NCBI GenBank assembly: GCA_946887345.1
Contig: CAMPKR010000064.1
Location: 1-10,050, forward strand
Source: an uncultured Bacteroidota bacterium
Lineage (GTDB): Bacteria > Bacteroidota > Bacteroidia > Chitinophagales > Chitinophagaceae
Length of the DNA: 10,050 nucleotides
Direction of reading: 5' to 3'
Part shown: piece after piece, positions 4,626 through 10,050 of the stretch
How positions within the stretch are numbered: position 1 is the first letter of the stretch
Layout: each line of letters starts with the position of its first letter
Position numbers and translations under genes: made by a program
Notes under the pieces: generated by a model
What the model was told of the DNA's origin: nothing
The model's input: the letters and a program-made list of their open reading frames with translations, nothing else
Database searches by the model: none

Positions 4626-6112
4626 CCTGCTATTTTCTCATTTACATTTTGTTCAGCTTGGGGAAATTTGTCAGATAGCGGAAAAATTATGACGAACGTT
4701 GTCCCCTGGCCCTCCGCAGAACTAACCTCTATATTTGCTTTATGAGACTGCAATATGTTAAGCGTAAACGCAAGACCGAGGCCAACGCCATTTCTTTTCT
4801 GGGTAAAGTAGGGCTCAAACAAACGGGAAATATGCTCTTCACTTATGCCACAACCATTGTCGGCAATGCGCAGCACTACACTATCATCAGTAATATTAGC
4901 AGAAATAGTCAGCTCACCCACCTCTTCCTTCATTGCCTCTATAGCATTCACTACTATGTTGAGCAAAGCCAGCTTCAACTTCTCTGCATCTGCCATAATC
5001 TTAACAGGCACTTCCGGGTAGTTCACACGAAGCTTCATCTTATTGAGGGTTAGCCTATCAATAGAAGCGGTGATCACCTCGTCTAGTATCGACTGAAAAA
5101 GACTCGGCTCCAGTGTAATTTCTGAAGGCCTCGATGTCGTCAGCAGCTGGCTGATAAGATCACTGATGCGCCTGCTGTTCCGGTTGATTATATCCATGTA
5201 TATCCTGGACGCATCGTCTTGCAGGTCCTGCTGCATTTGCTCTATGGATAGCGTGATATTGTTAAGTGGATTCCTCACCTCATGAGCCAATGTTCTCACC
5301 AGGCGGCCGGCAGCAGCCAGCTTTTCGCCCTGGAGAGTAGCCTTTTCCATCTTTTTAAGGTTGGTGATGTCATGCACTATTCCTTGCACAAAGGGAGGTG
5401 CGTTATAGTTTTCCTCCCTATTGGCCGAAATAAGGCAGTATTTTTTCTCTCCGTTCTTGGCAACCAGCATTACCTCCCAATCGTTGATATCTTTCCCCGC
5501 CTGTAACTGCTGTGTAATGAATTTTCTGTGCTGTGCCTGTTCTATCAGATCGCAGAGATTCATTTGCATCAGTTCTTCCTTTTCATAACCAATGATGCCA
5601 AGACAGGCGTTATTCACGTCTTTGAAATCCAGCGTTTCATCAGCAAGAAATACCAGGTCTTTCGATTTTTCGAATATTTCCCTGTATTTCCGTTCATTAG
5701 CCTTCAGCGCCTTCATGGTGGCTGAACGGTCAAGCGCATAACGGATACACCGTTCTACTTTTTCTGTGCTCAGGTCAGTTTTTATCAGGTAATCAACCGC
5801 TCCAAGTTGCATCGCCTCAATATCTACCTCATAGTTACCCTTGCCGGTAAGCAGAATGATCGGTTCTTCGCAGTTATTTGACAGGGCCTCCTTCAGCAAA
5901 TCTACTCCCGATCGGGCACCCAGGCGATAATCAACGAAGTACAAATCATAATTATGGCTGATCATATGCCTGAGAGCATCAGTGTATTTTGGACACCAGT
6001 CTATCTTAAAGTTCCCGCGAGGAATGTGCTTTATATATTCACTGGTAATGATGTAGTCGTCCTCATCATCATCTACTATCAATATTCTGGTTTGTCCTTT
6101 GGTATCAGGCAT
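4622..6112 (-). CDS. Hybrid sensor kinase: N-terminal receiver, PAS, NtrB-like histidine kinase
   Basis: The 496-aa soluble protein has a receiver at about 8-128 (D14-D15-D16 cluster, acceptor Asp61 in VDYRLG, Thr89, Lys111). A PAS domain at about 140-252 ends in the PAC-like VHDITNLKK. A phospho-acceptor helix carries His277 in LAHEVRNPLNNI, and an ATPase domain follows (N-box Asn385/Asn389, G1 DNGCGIS at 418-424, LFEPYFTQK, G2 GVGLGL at 442-447). The HExxNPL histidine box is the type seen in NtrB-like kinases that feed sigma-54 activators, and it fits the NtrC-type gene in the same operon. The leading receiver suggests phosphate input from another kinase, perhaps the one encoded just upstream (6122-7675; 9-nt gap). 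It is the last gene of the operon. No terminator follows; its TAA overlaps the convergent oxidoreductase stop. Confidence 0.92.
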   Translation of the reverse strand: MPDTKGQTRILIVDDDEDDYIITSEYIKHIPRGNFKIDWCPKYTDALRHMISHNYDLYFVDYRLGARSGVDLLKEALSNNCEEPIILLTGKGNYEVDIEAMQLGAVDYLIKTDLSTEKVERCIRYALDRSATMKALKANERKYREIFEKSKDLVFLADETLDFKDVNNACLGIIGYEKEELMQMNLCDLIEQAQHRKFITQQLQAGKDINDWEVMLVAKNGEKKYCLISANREENYNAPPFVQGIVHDITNLKKMEKATLQGEKLAAAGRLVRTLAHEVRNPLNNITLSIEQMQQDLQDDASRIYMDIINRNSRRISDLISQLLTTSRPSEITLEPSLFQSILDEVITASIDRLTLNKMKLRVNYPEVPVKIMADAEKLKLALLNIVVNAIEAMKEEVGELTISANITDDSVVLRIADNGCGISEEHISRLFEPYFTQKRNGVGLGLAFTLNILQSHKANIEVSSAEGQGTTFVIIFPLSDKFPQAEQNVNEKIAG

Positions 6113-6121
6113 TTGGATATC

Positions 6122-7675
6122 TTATTGTTGTGCGGGGAGAAGTATTACAAAAATAGCACCTTCTCCCTCCTTGCTCTCTGCATATATAGCACCCTTATGG
6201 TTATCTGCAATGCGTTTGCAGATAGCCAGGCCAATGCCGGAGCCAGGGTATTCCGACTTGCCATGCAGGCGCTGGAATATCTGGAAGATCTTTTCGGCAT
6301 ATTCGGGCTCAAAACCAATTCCATTGTCAGCTATAGATATCTTGTGATAAGCTGTGTTGGCAGGCAGATCATGGGTGACCAGCTCATCGGCATTTGCCTT
6401 TTCGGCGGTAACGCGTATTAGGGGCGATCCATTTTCCTTCCGGAATTTGATTGCATTGCCGATAATATTTGTGAACAACTGCGCAAGCTGGCTTAAAGAC
6501 CCATCTACTTCCGGCAATTTGCCGGCTTCTATTTTTGTTCCGGTCTCCTCTATTACCAGTTCCAGGTCATTCTTCACCTGCCTGAGCACAAAATCCAGTC
6601 CTACTGTGGAAAAAGGTTCATTGTGCCTTGTTACTCTTGAGAATTCCAGCAGGTTATGTATAAGCATGCGCATATTCTCCGCCGATACCATCATACGGTC
6701 CAGGTACATAGCACCTTCGCCGGTCAGTAACTCAGAATACTTTTCCGCCAGCCTGTCGCTGAATGTACTGATCTTGCGCAGAGGCTCCTGGAGATCATGG
6801 CTTGCAACATAGGCAAACTCTTCCAGCTCCTTATTAGACCTGTGTAGCTCTTCTACCTTCTTCTTCAGGTCTTGCTCTATCTTTCTTTGAGCAGTTATAT
6901 CTTTTATACTTCCGGCCAGTTTCAACGCTGTCCCGTTCTCATCCGTTATCACATTAGCCAGTACTCTTACAACTTTCACATTGCCTCTACCGGTTACAAT
7001 CTTCATCTCCATGTCTATCCGCGCATTTTCTTCTATAGCTCTTTGCACAGCAGTCGCGGCTCTTCTAGCATCATCGGGATGCGTAAAAGTTGAAACGTAC
7101 GCCCTGTCTATATGCTTACCCTTTTCTACTTCATAAATCTCATAGAGACTGTTTGTCCAGAATACCGTGCCGCTCTCTATCATCCACTCAAAAGAGCCGT
7201 ATTTTTCAGTTTCCAGCTGACGCAGGAAGAGATCACGTGTATCTGCCGAGTTAAACGGAAATCCTGAAGTAGTAAAATCCGGCATTACCAGCATGTGAAA
7301 CACGCTGGTGCCCGGCATTGACGACACATATATGTAAAATTGCTTATCGCCTTCTGCCTTAGTTCTCAGTTTATAGCCTGAATACTTGTGGTTGAAAGAA
7401 CTTTCCCGCTTCGACAGCTTCACCTGCAGTTTAAAGCGCTCTGTATCTTCCGGATCCAGCAGGTCATAAAAGCTGAAATCCGCAGACCTTACATCTTCTT
7501 TTGTGTAGCCCAGTATATACTCAAATTGCTTGCTTATATACAGAAGCTTATAGTCTTCAATGTCAATCAAGGCAACTGAGGCGGGGCCGGCTTCCAATAT
7601 TGCAGCAGCATCGGGCAGGCCATTCTTACTAGTGTTATGCAGGTCCATTACTTTGGGGGCGAATGTTGTTTCCAC
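6122..7675 (-). CDS. PAS-PAS sensor histidine kinase, phytochrome-type kinase core
   Basis: The 517-aa soluble kinase has a PAS domain at about 25-135. A second PAS_3-type domain at about 155-265 carries FTHPDDARR and the PAC-like end GSIKDITAQRKIE. A short coiled linker (266-285) leads to a phospho-acceptor helix with His293 in ASHDLQEPLRKI, as in phytochrome-like kinases. The ATPase domain has Asn403/Asn407, G1 DNGIGF (450-455), FQRLHGKSEYPG and G2 GSGIGLAI (478-485). No transmembrane segment is present, so the signal is likely cytosolic. The start is uncertain: GTG at 7675 lies 4 nt after the activator stop, while an in-frame ATG lies at 7648 (residue 10). Neither has a Shine-Dalgarno sequence, and both keep all domains. 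Tight spacing suggests translational coupling in the operon. Confidence 0.92.
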   Translation of the reverse strand: METTFAPKVMDLHNTSKNGLPDAAAILEAGPASVALIDIEDYKLLYISKQFEYILGYTKEDVRSADFSFYDLLDPEDTERFKLQVKLSKRESSFNHKYSGYKLRTKAEGDKQFYIYVSSMPGTSVFHMLVMPDFTTSGFPFNSADTRDLFLRQLETEKYGSFEWMIESGTVFWTNSLYEIYEVEKGKHIDRAYVSTFTHPDDARRAATAVQRAIEENARIDMEMKIVTGRGNVKVVRVLANVITDENGTALKLAGSIKDITAQRKIEQDLKKKVEELHRSNKELEEFAYVASHDLQEPLRKISTFSDRLAEKYSELLTGEGAMYLDRMMVSAENMRMLIHNLLEFSRVTRHNEPFSTVGLDFVLRQVKNDLELVIEETGTKIEAGKLPEVDGSLSQLAQLFTNIIGNAIKFRKENGSPLIRVTAEKANADELVTHDLPANTAYHKISIADNGIGFEPEYAEKIFQIFQRLHGKSEYPGSGIGLAICKRIADNHKGAIYAESKEGEGAIFVILLPAQQ

Positions 7676-7679
7676 GGTT

Positions 7680-9122
7680 TTACTCGATGTTAAATTCCTT
7701 GAACTGTTTCATTTTGTTATACAGGGTCTTCCTGTCTATGTTCAGCAGCTTGGCAGCTTTGCTTTTGTTAAAGTTGGCCTGCTTTAATGCATCCAGTATC
7801 ACTTCATACTCTGCATCCAGGTTGGCACTTTTCAGCTTATTTTCGTACGACACCGTTGTCGGCGCGGAGCCCAGGTTGTCCTGCACTTGTGAAGCCGGTG
7901 GCTGGGCATCAAACTGAAGCTTATGGAAGTTGGTTATTTCAAATGGCAGGGACTTCACTTCAACAAAGTCGCCGTCTGTGAGAAGTGTAGCGCGTTTCAC
8001 CACATTCTTTAGCTCACGCAGGTTACCATACCACACGTAATTGTTAAAGATGTCTTCCACATCTTTTGAAAAGCCTTTTACATTCTTGCCCAGTTCGCCA
8101 TTGGTCAACGCAAGGAAGTGCTTCGCAAAAGTCATAACATCTTTCTTACGCTCTCGAAGAGGCGGCACTTCTATGCTAAACTCATTGAAACGGTGGTAAA
8201 GATCTTCCCTGAATTTACCGTTACGGGCAGCGTCCCAAAGCTTTTCGTTACTTGCCACTATTATGCGTACATCTATTTCTATGTCCTTATTACCACCTAC
8301 TCTTCTTATCTTTCTTTCCTGTACCACGCGCAGCAGCGATACTTGTATGTCATACGAAAGGTTGGCTATTTCATCCAGGAATATAGTTCCGTCATTAGCC
8401 AACTCCATACTGCCTATCTTTTGGTTCAGGGCACCTGTAAATGCACCTTTTTCGTGACCAAAAAGCTCCGACCCGGCCAGTTCTTTTGAAAGTGCGCCAC
8501 AGTCTATCGCGACGAATGGCTTGCCCGCGCGTTTACTTTTCTGGTGTATCATCTGGGCTATTACTTCCTTACCGCTTCCGCTCTCACCATAAATAATGAT
8601 GCTAAAATTGGTCGGCGCCACCAGGTCTATCTGTTTTACTATATTGACAAACTCCGGCGTATCGCCTATTATATAGCCGGCATCACCACCTGGCTTTATA
8701 GCTTTGCCGGTTTGGCTCGCTTTCTGGACCACGGGTCTTGCCGCCTCGGTTTGTTCCTTAGGCTCATCCGAAAGGGCCTTCTTTATCGTCAGCAGTATTT
8801 CATCAGGGAAAAGAGGTTTGGTCACATAGTCATAGGCTCCCATCTTCATTACTTCTACAGCGTCTTTTACATCACTGTACCCGGTGATGATGATCACCGG
8901 TGCGGCAGGGTGCATCTCCTTACCCTTGGTAAGCAGCTCAGCACCCGTCATATCATCCAATCTGAAATCGCAGAGCACAAGAGAGGGCTCATTCTTCTTC
9001 ATCCATTCTATAGCTGCGCCACCACTGTTCATCGTCGTCACCTCGTACCCATGGCGGGTCAGGAAACGGCTTAGCAGAAGACACATATCATTATCGTCGT
9101 CTATAACTAAAATCTTGCTCAT
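7680..9122 (-). CDS. NtrC-family sigma-54-dependent response regulator
   Basis: The 480-aa activator has three parts. The receiver (1-118) has Asp9/Asp10, acceptor Asp52, Thr80 and Lys102. The AAA+ domain (about 150-390) has Walker A GESGSGKE at 179-186, the sigma-54-contacting loop GAFTGA at 226-231, Walker B FLDE at 248-251, arginine-finger region FREDLYHRF and sensor II GNLRE at 366-370. The Fis-type helix-turn-helix (about 440-472) has NKSKAAKLLNIDRKTLYNKM. All motifs are intact, so it should bind enhancer DNA and drive open-complex formation by sigma-54 RNA polymerase when phosphorylated. A low-complexity linker (about 400-435) joins AAA+ and HTH. It lies 46 nt after rpoN and directly before two kinase genes, an operon of cognate partners. 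The ATG at 9122 lacks a Shine-Dalgarno sequence. Confidence 0.95.
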   Translation of the reverse strand: MSKILVIDDDNDMCLLLSRFLTRHGYEVTTMNSGGAAIEWMKKNEPSLVLCDFRLDDMTGAELLTKGKEMHPAAPVIIITGYSDVKDAVEVMKMGAYDYVTKPLFPDEILLTIKKALSDEPKEQTEAARPVVQKASQTGKAIKPGGDAGYIIGDTPEFVNIVKQIDLVAPTNFSIIIYGESGSGKEVIAQMIHQKSKRAGKPFVAIDCGALSKELAGSELFGHEKGAFTGALNQKIGSMELANDGTIFLDEIANLSYDIQVSLLRVVQERKIRRVGGNKDIEIDVRIIVASNEKLWDAARNGKFREDLYHRFNEFSIEVPPLRERKKDVMTFAKHFLALTNGELGKNVKGFSKDVEDIFNNYVWYGNLRELKNVVKRATLLTDGDFVEVKSLPFEITNFHKLQFDAQPPASQVQDNLGSAPTTVSYENKLKSANLDAEYEVILDALKQANFNKSKAAKLLNIDRKTLYNKMKQFKEFNIE

Positions 9123-9168
9123 AAAACGTCTTGTGTGTATTAATGAAATTAACTGTTTTCGGTTGCAT

Positions 9169-10050
9169 TTATGCCCATACGGCGCGTATCTGTGCTATCG
9201 GTATCCTCATCTGCTCCCTGTACTTTGCCACAGTTCTGCGGGCTATATTATAACCCTTGGCAGAAAGGATATTCACCAGTTGCTGGTCAGTATACGGCCT
9301 GTGCTTGTCTTCATTTGAAATAGCTTCTTCTATCACCGATTGTATCACTTTATTGCTGATCACTTCGCCCTTCTTGTCGGCAATTCCTTCACTGAAGAGG
9401 TCTTTCAGATAAAGCAACCCGAAATGTGTGTCAGCATATTTATTGCTGGTGATACGCGATATGGTAGATATGTCAAGCCCTGACACGTCGGCAACATTCC
9501 TCAGCACCATTGGCTTCAGCAGGCGAATATCGCCTTCCAGGAAGAATTCATGCTGCATTTGTACTATGCATTGCATTATACGCATCATCGTGTCCTCGCG
9601 TTGCTTTACTGCGTTCACGAACCACTGGGCCGACTGCAGCTTGCTCTTTACGTACTGGTTCGCCGAGCGGTCTTTCGCGCTCACCTGCTGTGCCAGTTGG
9701 TCATACAGCGACTGGTTGACAAAAATGCTGTTCGATTTGCTTGTATAAAGGTTCACCTGTATGGTATCTCCATAGCGGGTTACAATAAAATCAGGGATAA
9801 TTGTATTCTTGGGTTCGTAATTGGAAGCTGTTTCACAAACCGGGTAGAATTTCAACGAACCTACCAGGTTCAGCACCACCCGCAGTTCTTCTTCATCTAC
9901 GTTTAAGGCATGGTGTATCTTTTCAAACTGGCGGTGCATCAAGTCATTATAGTGATTTTGTATCAGCCTGGTAGCGCACCTTACATCCGGGCGCTTCTGG
10001 TTCATCTGCTTCAGCTGTATCAGGAGACATTCCTGCACACTGGTAGCACC
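9169..10050 (-). CDS. rpoN: RNA polymerase sigma-54 factor, C-terminal 293 residues (partial)
   Basis: The open frame runs off the right edge, so the activator-contacting N-terminal region is missing. The first visible codons read GATSVQECLLIQL, matching the core-binding-domain segment GxGAxxLQECLLLQL. The C-terminal part has the promoter-binding helix-turn-helix (VADVSGLDISTISRITSNKY) and, at 9214-9243, the RpoN box as ARRTVAKYRE, the signature that reads the -24 GG element. The protein ends 14 residues later, a normal position. An apparent GTG start at 10038 is not a real start; the frame continues upstream. RpoN directs transcription from -24/-12 promoters and needs an activator such as the NtrC-type protein encoded 46 nt downstream, with no terminator between them. 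Confidence 0.96.
   Translation of the reverse strand, partial: GATSVQECLLIQLKQMNQKRPDVRCATRLIQNHYNDLMHRQFEKIHHALNVDEEELRVVLNLVGSLKFYPVCETASNYEPKNTIIPDFIVTRYGDTIQVNLYTSKSNSIFVNQSLYDQLAQQVSAKDRSANQYVKSKLQSAQWFVNAVKQREDTMMRIMQCIVQMQHEFFLEGDIRLLKPMVLRNVADVSGLDISTISRITSNKYADTHFGLLYLKDLFSEGIADKKGEVISNKVIQSVIEEAISNEDKHRPYTDQQLVNILSAKGYNIARRTVAKYREQMRIPIAQIRAVWA

Noticed and set aside
8544..9074. Plus-strand open frame of 176 codons opposite the NtrC-type gene
   Set aside because: It lies wholly antisense to a conserved activator with intact motifs and encodes nothing recognisable; it is a shadow frame.
10036..10038. GTG as the start codon of rpoN
   Set aside because: The frame stays open to the window edge with conserved sigma-54 residues (GATSVQECLL); the gene is cut by the window, not short.

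Overview
The window looks like chromosomal DNA of a Bacteroidota bacterium, probably of the Chitinophagia/Sphingobacteriia group. Three signs support this. The 5' end of a 16S rRNA gene reads GATGAACGCTAGCGGCAG. The rRNA promoters are of the Bacteroidota TTTG-N19-TAnnTTTG type. Most genes lack a clear Shine-Dalgarno sequence, and the proteins resemble families common in this phylum. Genus cannot be decided from the sequence alone.

Layout: positions 1-45 hold the first bases of a 16S rRNA gene on the minus strand. Its roughly 315-nt leader and two tandem promoters with identical spacing follow (to about 511). After a gene-free stretch comes a minus-strand SAM methyltransferase (729-1529). A strong intrinsic terminator lies only 5-15 nt upstream of its start codon. 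Next is a small, very hydrophilic Gln/Asn/Gly-rich protein (1598-1885, minus). Two plus-strand stand-alone response-regulator receivers follow (2027-2464 and 2674-3033), then a 51-aa lmo0937-type membrane protein (3150-3305, minus), then a DAO-family FAD oxidoreductase (3423-4625, plus). From 4622 to the right edge, one minus-strand operon reads rpoN (partial) -> NtrC-type sigma-54 activator -> PAS-PAS histidine kinase -> REC-PAS-NtrB-like histidine kinase. Its last stop codon overlaps the stop of the convergent oxidoreductase.

How the parts may work together: the right half encodes a complete-looking sigma-54 control module, with sigma factor, enhancer-binding activator and two soluble sensor kinases. 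In the left half, the only two intergenic copies of TGGCACAGTCTTT lie 40 and 46 nt upstream of the start codons of the two small minus-strand genes (1598-1885 and 3150-3305). The motif has a perfect sigma-54 -24 element and a degenerate -12 element. The simplest hypothesis is that the module switches on these two small, stress-type proteins (one disordered and hydrophilin-like, one in the membrane). The two orphan receivers would then be side branches of the same phosphorelay. The gene identities are well supported; the regulatory link is inference from motif and position.
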